From an uncultured Clostridia bacterium (GTDB taxonomy: Bacteria; Bacillota; Clostridia; Oscillospirales; CAG-272): a stretch of DNA of 26,470 bases. The position numbers and the translations under genes are program-made. Positions 8,107 through 14,884 of the stretch are shown one piece after another (the stretch's first letter is position 1; each line of letters begins with the position of its first letter). The notes under the pieces are model-generated. The model was not told the DNA's origin. It made no database searches and was given only the letters and a program-made list of their open reading frames with translations. Where the stretch lies: positions 1 to 26,470 of the forward strand of contig CAJGDZ010000005.1 in the NCBI GenBank assembly GCA_904502055.1, read 5' to 3'.

Positions 8107-8129
8107 TTTGTTAATAAAAAATTAACAAA
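8107..8129. promoter_or_regulatory. 9-bp inverted repeat between divergent genes, candidate operator
   Basis: TTTGTTAAT-AAAAA-ATTAACAAA is a perfect palindrome with a 5-base centre. It lies between the M50 protease gene and iscS, ending 18 bases before the iscS -35 box. Its placement fits a shared operator for the divergent pair. I cannot name the regulator; no IscR gene is in the window. Confidence 0.5.
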
Positions 8130-8147
8130 ATAAATTTCGCAACCCTG

Positions 8148-8176
8148 TTGCAAAATGGACAAAAATAGTATACAAT
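8148..8176 (+). promoter_or_regulatory. Sigma-A-type promoter of iscS-iscU
   Basis: -35 TTGCAA (8148-8153), 17-base spacer, -10 TACAAT (8171-8176). Predicted start near 8183, about 50 bases before the iscS ATG. Confidence 0.75.
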
Positions 8177-8198
8177 AGAGACCGCAAAGAAAGGAAGT

Positions 8199-8215
8199 GG
8201 AGCCTGCTTGGCTCC
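8199..8215 (+). promoter_or_regulatory. Small GC-rich hairpin in the iscS leader
   Basis: GGAGCC-TGCTT-GGCTCC forms a 6-bp stem in the short 5' leader, followed by GTTTT. It could weakly attenuate transcription or stabilise the message. It also explains why an in-frame GTG at 8197 is a poor start. Confidence 0.4.
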
Positions 8216-8232
8216 GTTTTGAAAGGATACAC

Positions 8233-9399
8233 ATGGAAAATCGCAAACGAATTTATGCGGATAACGCGGCGACAACGCCCGTTTCCAAAGAGGTTATAGA
8301 CGCCATGGAGCCTTGCTTCCGCGAGCTTTGGGGTAACCCCTCCAGCCTTCACACCGATGGGCAGAGAGCCCGTGAGCTTGTGGAGGCGGCACGAGCCAAG
8401 GTGGCGGCTGCCATCGGCGCGGAGCCCTCGGAGATCTACTTTACCTCCTGCGGCTCGGAATCGGATAACTGGGCCATCAAGGGCGCGGCACATATGCTGG
8501 GCGGCAAGAGAAAGAGGATCGTAACGAGCAAGATCGAGCACCACGCGGTGCTTCATACCTGCGCGGCACTGGAAAAGGAAGGCTTTGAGGTGGTTTACGT
8601 GGGCGTGGACGAGCGCGGCGTTATCAGGATGGACGAGCTTCGCGCGGCGGTGGATGAAAACACATCGCTGGTGGCGATCATGATGGCCAACAACGAGATC
8701 GGTACCGTCGAGCCCATTCGCGAGATCGCCGAGATCGCGCACGAAAAGGGTGCGCTGATGTTCACCGATGCGGTTCAGGCGGTCGGAAACATTCCGGTAA
8801 ACGTAAAGGAGCTGGGTGTCGATATGCTGGCGCTTTCGGGTCACAAGATCCATGCGCCGAAAGGAATTGGCGCGCTTTATATCCGTCGGGGCGTTCGCGT
8901 CCGCAATCTCATTGACGGCGGCGGCCAGGAAAAGGGAAAGCGCGGCGGCACCGAGAACGTACCGTATATCGTGGGGCTCGGCGTGGCCATTGAGGCGGCG
9001 GTTGCCCGTTTGCCTGAGATGGAGCGCGTTCGTGTGCTTCGCAATAAGCTGATTGACGGTCTGCTTACGCTTCCGTATTCACGTCTGAACGGCGACCGAG
9101 AGCTTCGCTTGCCCGGAAACGCCAATCTTTCCTTCTCGTACGTAGAGGGCGAGGGACTGCTTCTGCTTTTGGATATGGCGGGCGTCAGCGCATCGACCGG
9201 CTCGGCGTGCTCGTCGAACTCGCTGGAGGCATCTCACGTGCTTTTGTCGATCGGTGTGGACATTGAGGATGCGCACGGCTCGCTCCGCTTCTCGCTGTCG
9301 CACGAGAACACCGAGGAGGACGTGGATGCGATCGTAAAGGCGGTACGGGAGAGCGTGGAGCGTCTTCGCGCTATGAGCCCGATCTATCCTGCCAAATAA
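8233..9399 (+). CDS. iscS: Cysteine desulfurase (IscS/NifS family)
   Basis: PLP enzyme of 388 aa that converts cysteine to alanine and passes persulfide sulfur to the scaffold encoded next. Seen: YADNAATTPVSKEV at the N-terminus, EHHAVLHTC, the PLP-binding lysine K205 in LSGHKIHAPKGIGALYIR, GGGQEKGKRGGTENVPYIVG, and the catalytic cysteine C326 in the STGSACSSNS loop. Start ATG 8233 has GAAAGGA (8221-8227) five bases upstream; an in-frame GTG at 8197 adds 12 unconserved residues. Followed after 24 bases by iscU. The two-gene layout without sufBCD is common in anaerobic Clostridia (family knowledge). Could equally be labelled nifS. Confidence 0.95.
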   Translation: MENRKRIYADNAATTPVSKEVIDAMEPCFRELWGNPSSLHTDGQRARELVEAARAKVAAAIGAEPSEIYFTSCGSESDNWAIKGAAHMLGGKRKRIVTSKIEHHAVLHTCAALEKEGFEVVYVGVDERGVIRMDELRAAVDENTSLVAIMMANNEIGTVEPIREIAEIAHEKGALMFTDAVQAVGNIPVNVKELGVDMLALSGHKIHAPKGIGALYIRRGVRVRNLIDGGGQEKGKRGGTENVPYIVGLGVAIEAAVARLPEMERVRVLRNKLIDGLLTLPYSRLNGDRELRLPGNANLSFSYVEGEGLLLLLDMAGVSASTGSACSSNSLEASHVLLSIGVDIEDAHGSLRFSLSHENTEEDVDAIVKAVRESVERLRAMSPIYPAK

Positions 9400-9423
9400 T
9401 TTTATCGAGGGAGAAATATAAAT

Positions 9424-9852
9424 ATGCTTTATAGTGAAAAGGTTATGGATCACTTCAGCCATCCGAGAAACGTGGGCGAAATGCCCGACGCGGACGGCGT
9501 GGGTATGGTTGGAAACGCCAAGTGCGGCGATATTATGCAGATGTTTATCAAGGTTGACAAGGAGACGGGCATCATTACCGACGTCAGCTTCAAGACCTTT
9601 GGCTGCGGCGCGGCGATTGCCACGTCCTCGATGGCTACCGAGCTTGTCAAGGGCAAGAGCATCGACGAGGCGCTGGCGCTTACCAACTCCGCTGTTGTGG
9701 AGGCGCTTGAGGGACTTCCGCCCGTTAAGATCCACTGCTCGGTGCTTGCCGAGGAGGCCATCAAGGCGGCGGTTGCGGACTACTACAAGAAAAACGGGAT
9801 CGACAAGGAGATCCCAATGCCCGAGGATTGCCACGAGTGCGAGCTTCACTAA
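9424..9852 (+). CDS. iscU: Fe-S cluster assembly scaffold IscU/NifU N-terminal family
   Basis: Scaffold of 142 aa on which iron and IscS-derived sulfur form a cluster before transfer to target proteins. The three cluster cysteines are present: C34 in NAKCGD, C61 in FGCGAAIATSSM, and C105 in IHCSVLAEEA. The aspartate after the first cysteine motif (D36) is also present. The C-terminus ends DCHECELH, adding two extra cysteines and histidines, a tail seen in some anaerobe proteins of this family. The LPPVK recognition loop is intact. GGGAG lies about 11 bases before the ATG. A strong terminator follows, so iscS-iscU is a two-gene operon. Confidence 0.95.
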   Translation: MLYSEKVMDHFSHPRNVGEMPDADGVGMVGNAKCGDIMQMFIKVDKETGIITDVSFKTFGCGAAIATSSMATELVKGKSIDEALALTNSAVVEALEGLPPVKIHCSVLAEEAIKAAVADYYKKNGIDKEIPMPEDCHECELH

Positions 9853-9904
9853 ACGAGACGCCCGAGGATGGCGATTGATTCCGAAAACAACACATAAAAA
9901 GCCA

Positions 9905-9936
9905 CGCGCTGTGTCAAATCGCACAGCGCGTTTTTT
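9905..9936 (+). terminator. Intrinsic terminator of iscS-iscU
   Basis: 9-bp GC-rich stem CGCGCTGTG/CACAGCGCG with an 8-base loop, followed directly by T6. An A5 run just before the stem could make it weakly bidirectional. Confidence 0.9.
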
Positions 9937-10143
9937 ATATTTATTTAAAAGAAATTCCATATTGCAAAACAATTTCGGATTGAAGTGAAATAACACGAAA
10001 AGATATAAATCAATTGAATTGACAATTTTTTAAAAGGAATTATCAAGCAATAAAAATCATAAATCGGAGGTGCTGAAGGGCAAAAAGATGATGGCAACAA
10101 ATTCCATATGCAAAGCTCGAACGCGTGCCGATCGCCTTGCCCC

Positions 10144-10172
10144 GCTCGCAAAGAAGCGCGCATCTTTTTTTT
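10144..10172 (+). terminator. Terminator-like hairpin with long U-tract
   Basis: GCTCGC-AAAGAA-GCGCGC forms a short stem with one mismatch, then AT, C and T8 (10165-10172). It implies a transcript entering from the left, yet iscU already has its own terminator. A TTGACA at 10019-10024 followed by a poor -10 could start such a transcript. Confidence 0.5.
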
Positions 10173-10193
10173 GGGGAAAAACTTGCAAAAGTG

Positions 10194-10222
10194 TTGCTTT
10201 TTTTGAAGACCTGTGGTACAAT
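10194..10222 (+). promoter_or_regulatory. Strong sigma-A promoter with extended -10, driving a small RNA
   Basis: -35 TTGCTT (10194-10199), 17-base spacer, -10 TACAAT (10217-10222) preceded by TGG (extended -10). Predicted start near 10229. Confidence 0.75.
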
Positions 10223-10228
10223 GTTTGT

Positions 10229-10297
10229 AAAAGACGGAAGCCTGCCGATGCAAATCGGACTTGTGGCAGTGTGCAGTATTGCAGCCGTCTTTTTTTT
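10229..10297 (+). ncRNA. Candidate independent small RNA, about 69 nt, three-way-junction shape
   Basis: The transcript predicted from the promoter at 10194-10222 begins AAAAGACGG (10229-10237) and ends CCGTCTTTT (10285-10293) plus further Ts to 10297, so its two ends pair in a 9-bp stem that also acts as the terminator. Inside are hairpin CCGAT-GCAA-ATCGG (10245-10258, a GNRA-type tetraloop) and hairpin TGCA-GTAT-TGCA (10272-10283). An alternative pairing CTGCC/GGCAG (10242-10246 with 10265-10269) excludes the first hairpin. There is no ribosome site. It matches no RNA family I can recognise (not SRP RNA, tmRNA, RNase P, 6S or a riboswitch I know). Confidence 0.6.
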
Positions 10298-10434
10298 CTT
10301 TTTGGTAAAAGGGATGACGGAGGCGGCTTGCCGATGCGTCGCGGTCTCGTTTTGTGTTCGGTTGCGCGTCCGAGCTGTAAAGTTGTGGCTTGGTGCGGCG
10401 AGAACCGAAGGGGGAGACAAGGAGACCGGGACGA

Positions 10435-10452
10435 GGGATGGGGTGGGCAGGG
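10435..10452 (+). other. G-quadruplex motif in a G-skewed tract
   Basis: Four G-runs with short loops: GGG-AT-GGGG-T-GGG-CA-GGG. More GGG runs follow to about 10500, all on the plus strand. Canonical G4 pattern by sequence; folding is not shown. Confidence 0.55.
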
Positions 10453-10646
10453 ACGTCAGGGCGGAACGAGGGCGATGGGAGCGGCGGGTGTGGCGCGAGC
10501 CCGGTGTGCGAGCGAAGGAACGGCACTTTTATCCTCGTGGAATAAATAACCATAAAAGTAAAATAAAGGAAAAAGACATTAAAACGCCTTAAATTTTTCA
10601 AAAAAAGCGGTGGATTGCGTTTGGGCGAAAAAAATATTTTTGAAAA

Positions 10647-10682
10647 CGGCAAAAAAGAATGGAAAATTCTTGCCGATTTTTT
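10647..10682 (+). terminator. Terminator-like hairpin in the intergenic region
   Basis: Arms CGGCA/TGCCG and AGAAT/ATTCT around GGAAA, with a bulged A-run on the 5' side, followed by A and T6. It could stop read-through into the following operon region. No clear promoter or gene feeds it. Confidence 0.5.
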
Positions 10683-10767
10683 GTTCATATCTTGTGCATA
10701 AATCACAAAAAACAGGCGCATTTTGGGGGAGCGTCTGAGCGGGAGAAAAAAGAGACGGTGAGCACAC

Positions 10768-10786
10768 GGGTAAAAATAATTTACCC
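10768..10786. repeat. 7-bp inverted repeat upstream of the transport operon
   Basis: GGGTAAA-AATAA-TTTACCC, perfect arms. It lies about 220 bases upstream of the operon promoter and has no U-tract. It could be a distal operator or a remnant hairpin. Confidence 0.4.
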
Positions 10787-10958
10787 CGCTTTGTTGGGTG
10801 TCTTTTGGCAATGCCGGTGAATGGATAAAGTGCACAAAAATGGCGAAAAAACATAGAGAATTGGCCAAAGGCGAGTAAGTGAAATTTACCATTTGGAGAG
10901 GCGCGGAAAAAGAGGCGTAGAAATAAAAAGAGAAAAAGCTCGCAAACCCTTGGGGGAC

Positions 10959-11006
10959 AAGGATTTTCGATTTTGTGCCATATATATCTATGTAAGGATT
11001 TTCCTT
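10959..11006 (+). promoter_or_regulatory. Direct repeat AAGGATTTTC with one copy touching the -35 box, candidate regulator sites
   Basis: AAGGATTTTC occurs at 10959-10968 and 10994-11003, 35 bases apart. The second copy is part of palindrome AAGGA-TTT-TCCTT (10994-11006) that runs two bases into the -35 box TTGACA. A transcription factor bound there would compete with or contact RNA polymerase. Confidence 0.45.
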
Positions 11007-11033
11007 GACAGAGAAGCGGTTTTGTGGTATGAT
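11005..11033 (+). promoter_or_regulatory. Very strong sigma-A promoter of the seven-gene transport operon
   Basis: Consensus -35 TTGACA (11005-11010), 17-base spacer, -10 TATGAT (11028-11033) preceded by TGG (extended -10). Predicted start near 11040, leaving a leader of about 150 nt. The near-consensus promoter and the codon choice of the genes fit high expression. Confidence 0.88.
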
Positions 11034-11073
11034 ATCGATATAAATAATAGCATATTGAGCGCTTTTTGAGACG

Positions 11074-11101
11074 ATTTGACGCGAAAAACGTCAAATTTTT
11101 T
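11074..11101 (+). promoter_or_regulatory. Terminator-like hairpin in the operon leader, candidate attenuator
   Basis: Perfect 8-bp stem ATTTGACG/CGTCAAAT with loop CGAAAAA, followed directly by a T6 run (11096-11101). It sits about 35 nt after the predicted start and 92 nt before the first start codon, so termination here would give a short aborted RNA. Confidence 0.65.
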
Positions 11102-11104
11102 CAT

Positions 11105-11152
11105 GTGCGCTGTTACGCACTCCGCCATCGGGGCCGGTCGCCCTTGTGCGGA
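11105..11152 (+). promoter_or_regulatory. Leader segment with alternative helices
   Basis: Hairpin GTGCG-CTGTTA-CGCAC (11105-11120) is followed by TCCGC (11121-11125) which can pair with GCGGA (11148-11152). The later GTGCG (11146-11150) can instead pair with CGCAC (11116-11120), which excludes the other helices. Such exclusive pairings are compatible with a switch, but no known riboswitch class is recognised. Confidence 0.35.
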
Positions 11153-11192
11153 ATGCCATATGCCCATGTTCACAAATGCAGGAGGAAGACTT

Positions 11193-14100
11193 ATGAACAA
11201 GAAGAAAACCCAAAGAATCTTGTCTTTGGTGCTTGCTTTGACGTTCCTTTTGTCGGGGGCAACGATCGTTGCGTCGGCAGAAGAAAACGTGTTACTTTCG
11301 GCGCCCGCGCTTACCGTGTCGCCCGAAGCAGGCGCAGCGGGGTCGAATGCCGGTGGCAACTCGGTGACCGACGCCACCATTGACGACGTGCGCGAGATTC
11401 TTGACTCCAAATCCTATGACGAGTACCGCGCGGAGCATTGCGTGGTCGGTACGGTCGTGGAAAACGGGATCAAGAAGACGACATATACCTGGAAGGTAGA
11501 TCCGGGCAAGGAGGAGATCGTCATTGACGCGATCGCCGACCTGTATGCCGAGGGAACCGACGCCGCTTACAAGATTGAGACCTATGACGGCGTTGAGGCA
11601 CTGTATACTCCCTCTGCGGGAACGGTATCCTGGAAGGTTGCCATCCCCGAAAGAGCGAGATACAGCATCATCATCGAGTACTATGCCGTACATATGACCA
11701 ACGACGGCACGGTGGTGAGTAAGGCAACCGATATCGGAAGAATCTTCCGTATTGATTCTGCCATTCCGTTCCTTGAGGCGCGCTATCTGAGTCTGCCCAA
11801 GACCTACACCAACAACTACATTGACGGTGAGCTGAAGGCGGCGGATGCGGCGCAGGCTGCCGATCTTCTGGCAAGGGCGCAGGCGGCAGGCTTTGAGGCC
11901 ATAACGGAGATCCGTGAGGACGGAACCTATGTTTTGTATGAGATCCCCGAGGTGTGGACTGCTGAGAAGATCGCATACTGCAACGAAACGGGGCTTCGTT
12001 TCTACACGCGCGATATCGACAACAACGAGATCCGTCCCACGCTGGCGCAGAGCCCCTCGTGGAGAGACTACGAGATCCACGACGGAAACGGTTATTATTC
12101 CGAGTCCTTCGAGTTTGTTTTTGACAAATCCGACGAGACGGTGATCTCGCTTACGAGTGTCAGCGAGCCGATGGCGATCAAGTCGATCCGCCTGGTTCCT
12201 CACGAGAGCTACAAGTCGATCGAGGAGATCCGTGCCGGATATCCGCAGGTGATCGGAACCGATAAGGTTCAGCTTGAGGGTGAGTATCCGCTGTCCACCT
12301 CCTCGCAGACGGTGTATCCGATGGAGGATACGCGCTCTGCGCTGACCCATCCCATTGCTACCGGCTACACGCTTCTGAACTCCATTGGCGGTGTCGGCGG
12401 TGAAAAATGGGTGTCCTCCGGCCAGACGGTCTCCTACAAATTCTCCGTGGCGGAAAGCGGCGTATATAATATTGTAGCGAGATTCAGCCAGTCGGTGCTT
12501 GACGGTATGTACTCCTCCCGCTCTCTCGGTATTTACACCGATTATACAGAGGAAGAATATAAGGCGAAGTACGGTGATCTTGCCGGTTACTACAATGGCG
12601 TGCCCTGCATGGAGGCCGCACAGCTTCGCTTTGATTACGATACCAAGTGGCAGACCAAGGTGCTGTCCGACGGTACGGGCGATCTTTCCTTCTACTTTGA
12701 AAAGGGCGTTGAGTACCGCATTGACCTTGTGGTAACGCTTGGCTCGATGGGCTCGCTTGTGGCACAGGTTGAGACCATCCTTGAGGAGATCAACACCGAC
12801 TATCTGAGCATTCTGATGCTGACCGGTGCGGATCCCGACGATTACCGTGACTACGGCTTCAAGCGCGTTATGCCCGATGTTGTCGAGGACCTTGCCGAAA
12901 AGGGTAAGCTTCTTTACGAGCTGGTTGCCGAGCTTGAGAATATGTCCGGCATCAAGGGCTCGATGGCGGCTACGCTGGAAAAGGTAGCTTGGCTGCTTGA
13001 CCGTATGGGTAACGATCCCGAGAACGAGATCGCAAGAAACCTTGCCCAGTTCAAGAGTAACATCGGTTCGCTCGGTACTTGGATCAGCGATGCCAAGACC
13101 CAGCCCCTTCAGCTTGATTACCTTCTGATCCAGGGTACCGATCAGCCTCTCCCGAGGGCAGAGGCCAACTTCTTCCAGTCCTTTAGTCACGAGCTTAAGA
13201 GCTTCTTCCAGAGCTTTGTCCGTAACTACGACCGAATGGGTGCGATGGAGGATTACGGCAAGGATGACGAGGGTATCGTTGAGGTTTGGCTGGCTTACGG
13301 CCGTGACCAGTCTCAGGTTATCCGTAACCTTGTTAACAACGAATTTACGCCCGAAACCGGTGTTCCCGTAAACCTTAAGCTGGTTGCGGCCGGTACGCTT
13401 CTTCCTTCGATTCTGGCTAAGAGCGGACCTGACGTGTACATCGGTCTTGCGCAGAGTGATATCATCAACTACGCCATTCGTGGTGCGCTGATCCCGATCG
13501 AGGGCTGTGACGGCTTTGAGGAGCTTTGTCTTGACCCCGAGACCCGCCAGTTCAACGAGGCGGCAATGCTGGTTCTCGGTATTGAGGACGCGGCAAAGAA
13601 GATGCATTACTACGGTCTTCCCGAGACGCAGGCATTTAATATGATGTTTGTTCGTAAGGACATTCTGGCACAGCTTGACCTGGATATTCCCAAGACCTGG
13701 GATGACATTCTGGCAGCCATTCCCGTGCTCCAAGCGAACAACATGCAGATCGGTATGCACTCCGACTATCAGATCTTCCTTTATCAGATGGGTGGCGAGC
13801 TGTTTGCCGACAACGGTATGAGAATCAATCTGGACTCCAACACCGGTCTTGAGGCGTTCGAGTTTATGTGCAGTCTGTATACCAACTACTCCTTCCCCTA
13901 TGCGTATGATTTCGCCAACCGTTTCCGTACCGGTGAGATGCCGATCGGCTTTGCTGCCTACACGGCAACGTACAACAACCTGAAGGTATTTGCCACCGAG
14001 ATCGAGGGTCTTTGGGGTATGTACCCGATGCCCGGTACCGAGGACGCCTACGGTAACATCAACAACTGTGCGGTTTCCACCGTTTCGGCCATTGCTATGA

Positions 14101-14846
14101 TCAACGGTTGCCGCAACATCGACGGCGCGTGGGAATTTATGAGATGGCACTCGGGTGAGAGCTGCCAGGCTCAGTACTCCAACGAGATGGTTGCCATCCT
14201 CGGTCCTTCCGCAAAGCACCCGACGGCAAACATCGAGGCTCTTGAGGGACTTCCGTGGTCGGCTGATGAGCTCAAGGAGATCAAGCTTCAGTTTAACAAC
14301 CTCGCTTCGGTTCCCAACTACCCCGGTTCTTACATCATTGGCCGTTACACAGGATTTGCCCTTCTTGCTGCGATCAACAGCGGCGCGGACCCTGTTGAAG
14401 AACTTCTTTCCTATATTACAACGATCAACAAGGAGATCACCAGAAAGCGTGCCGAGTTTGAGCTGGAAACGCTCGACTACGTCGGACAGAAGCTTTCGGA
14501 AAAGCGACTTTCTCAGGCTCTCACACTTCTCGAGAAGGGTAAGATCGGTATCGAGATCGGTGTGGCTGAGGAGAACGGAGAGGTCGTTCTCAGAACCATC
14601 AACTATACGATCAGCGACAGCGTGAAAAAACAGTATGAAAGCGAATTTGAAAGCATGATTCTGGAACTGTCAAAGGCTGCCGACACCGATAACAAGATCA
14701 GCCAGGAAAAGCAGATGGAGACCCTTGAGGCCTGCATCGCAACGATGAGCGGCTTTAGCGTCAGCGCAAGCGACGCCGAGGGCGTAAATCAGGCAATCGC
14801 ACTGATGAACGATGCTCTGAAGGCACTGATCAGTTATCAGGAATGA
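11193..14846 (+). CDS. Giant multidomain extracellular solute-binding protein of a carbohydrate ABC transporter
   Basis: Secreted protein of 1217 aa, about three times the usual binding-protein length. A signal peptide (LSLVLALTFLLSGATIVASA) has LLSGA where lipoproteins have a cysteine, so it is probably cleaved by signal peptidase I and not lipid-anchored. Two beta-rich, carbohydrate-binding-module-like segments follow, with WKVAIPERARYSIIIEYY near residue 150 and YKFSVAESGVYNIVARFSQS near 420. A helical region spans ~530-690. The family 1 binding domain starts near 692 (EVWLAYGRDQSQ) and shows SGPDVYIGLAQSD, KTWDDILAAIPVL and GRYTGFALLAAINSGADP. A helical tail ends it. ATG 11193 has AGGAGG seven bases upstream. 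First gene of the operon, with two permease pairs downstream. Ligand unknown, presumably a glycan. Confidence 0.85.
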   Translation: MNKKKTQRILSLVLALTFLLSGATIVASAEENVLLSAPALTVSPEAGAAGSNAGGNSVTDATIDDVREILDSKSYDEYRAEHCVVGTVVENGIKKTTYTWKVDPGKEEIVIDAIADLYAEGTDAAYKIETYDGVEALYTPSAGTVSWKVAIPERARYSIIIEYYAVHMTNDGTVVSKATDIGRIFRIDSAIPFLEARYLSLPKTYTNNYIDGELKAADAAQAADLLARAQAAGFEAITEIREDGTYVLYEIPEVWTAEKIAYCNETGLRFYTRDIDNNEIRPTLAQSPSWRDYEIHDGNGYYSESFEFVFDKSDETVISLTSVSEPMAIKSIRLVPHESYKSIEEIRAGYPQVIGTDKVQLEGEYPLSTSSQTVYPMEDTRSALTHPIATGYTLLNSIGGVGGEKWVSSGQTVSYKFSVAESGVYNIVARFSQSVLDGMYSSRSLGIYTDYTEEEYKAKYGDLAGYYNGVPCMEAAQLRFDYDTKWQTKVLSDGTGDLSFYFEKGVEYRIDLVVTLGSMGSLVAQVETILEEINTDYLSILMLTGADPDDYRDYGFKRVMPDVVEDLAEKGKLLYELVAELENMSGIKGSMAATLEKVAWLLDRMGNDPENEIARNLAQFKSNIGSLGTWISDAKTQPLQLDYLLIQGTDQPLPRAEANFFQSFSHELKSFFQSFVRNYDRMGAMEDYGKDDEGIVEVWLAYGRDQSQVIRNLVNNEFTPETGVPVNLKLVAAGTLLPSILAKSGPDVYIGLAQSDIINYAIRGALIPIEGCDGFEELCLDPETRQFNEAAMLVLGIEDAAKKMHYYGLPETQAFNMMFVRKDILAQLDLDIPKTWDDILAAIPVLQANNMQIGMHSDYQIFLYQMGGELFADNGMRINLDSNTGLEAFEFMCSLYTNYSFPYAYDFANRFRTGEMPIGFAAYTATYNNLKVFATEIEGLWGMYPMPGTEDAYGNINNCAVSTVSAIAMINGCRNIDGAWEFMRWHSGESCQAQYSNEMVAILGPSAKHPTANIEALEGLPWSADELKEIKLQFNNLASVPNYPGSYIIGRYTGFALLAAINSGADPVEELLSYITTINKEITRKRAEFELETLDYVGQKLSEKRLSQALTLLEKGKIGIEIGVAEENGEVVLRTINYTISDSVKKQYESEFESMILELSKAADTDNKISQEKQMETLEACIATMSGFSVSASDAEGVNQAIALMNDALKALISYQE

Positions 14847-14884
14847 TGAGATCTATATATTCTATTTGATTTAAGGAGAGAAAA

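Larger units (their letters stand above)
9937..11004. other. Protein-poor intergenic region rich in structured elements
   Basis: About 1.1 kb without a believable protein gene. Open frames here lack ribosome sites, domain-like composition and normal amino-acid balance, and they overlap promoters and terminators. The A/T-rich ends (9937-10070, 10550-11000) flank a purine-rich, strongly G-skewed core (10390-10530). Contents listed separately: terminator-like hairpins at 10144 and 10647, a promoter plus small RNA at 10194-10297, a G-quadruplex motif at 10435, an inverted repeat at 10768, and direct repeats leading into the next promoter. Confidence 0.6.

Noticed and set aside
10070..10592. Two overlapping plus-strand frames over the small RNA
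   Set aside because: Both cross the predicted promoter and terminator, have poor start signals, and read Arg/Gly-rich noise from the G-skewed tract. A hydrophobic stretch comes from the U-tract.
10060..10700. Possible SRP RNA, tmRNA, RNase P or 6S RNA in the intergenic region
   Set aside because: None of the diagnostic conserved blocks of these RNAs is visible.
9945..10892. A 315-codon minus-strand frame in the intergenic region
   Set aside because: Phe/Pro/Ser-rich product without domains or ribosome site; it runs through hairpins, the small RNA and the G-rich tract.
11103..11192. In-frame extension of the binding-protein gene with a CAECH motif (CxxCH, haem-like)
   Set aside because: It is part of the leader RNA. 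The signal peptide and AGGAGG support the ATG at 11193; the extension has no ribosome site and would put residues before a signal peptide.
11292..14219. A 975-codon open frame on the minus strand
   Set aside because: Antisense shadow of the binding-protein gene; no motifs or start signals, and codon bias explains the open frame.
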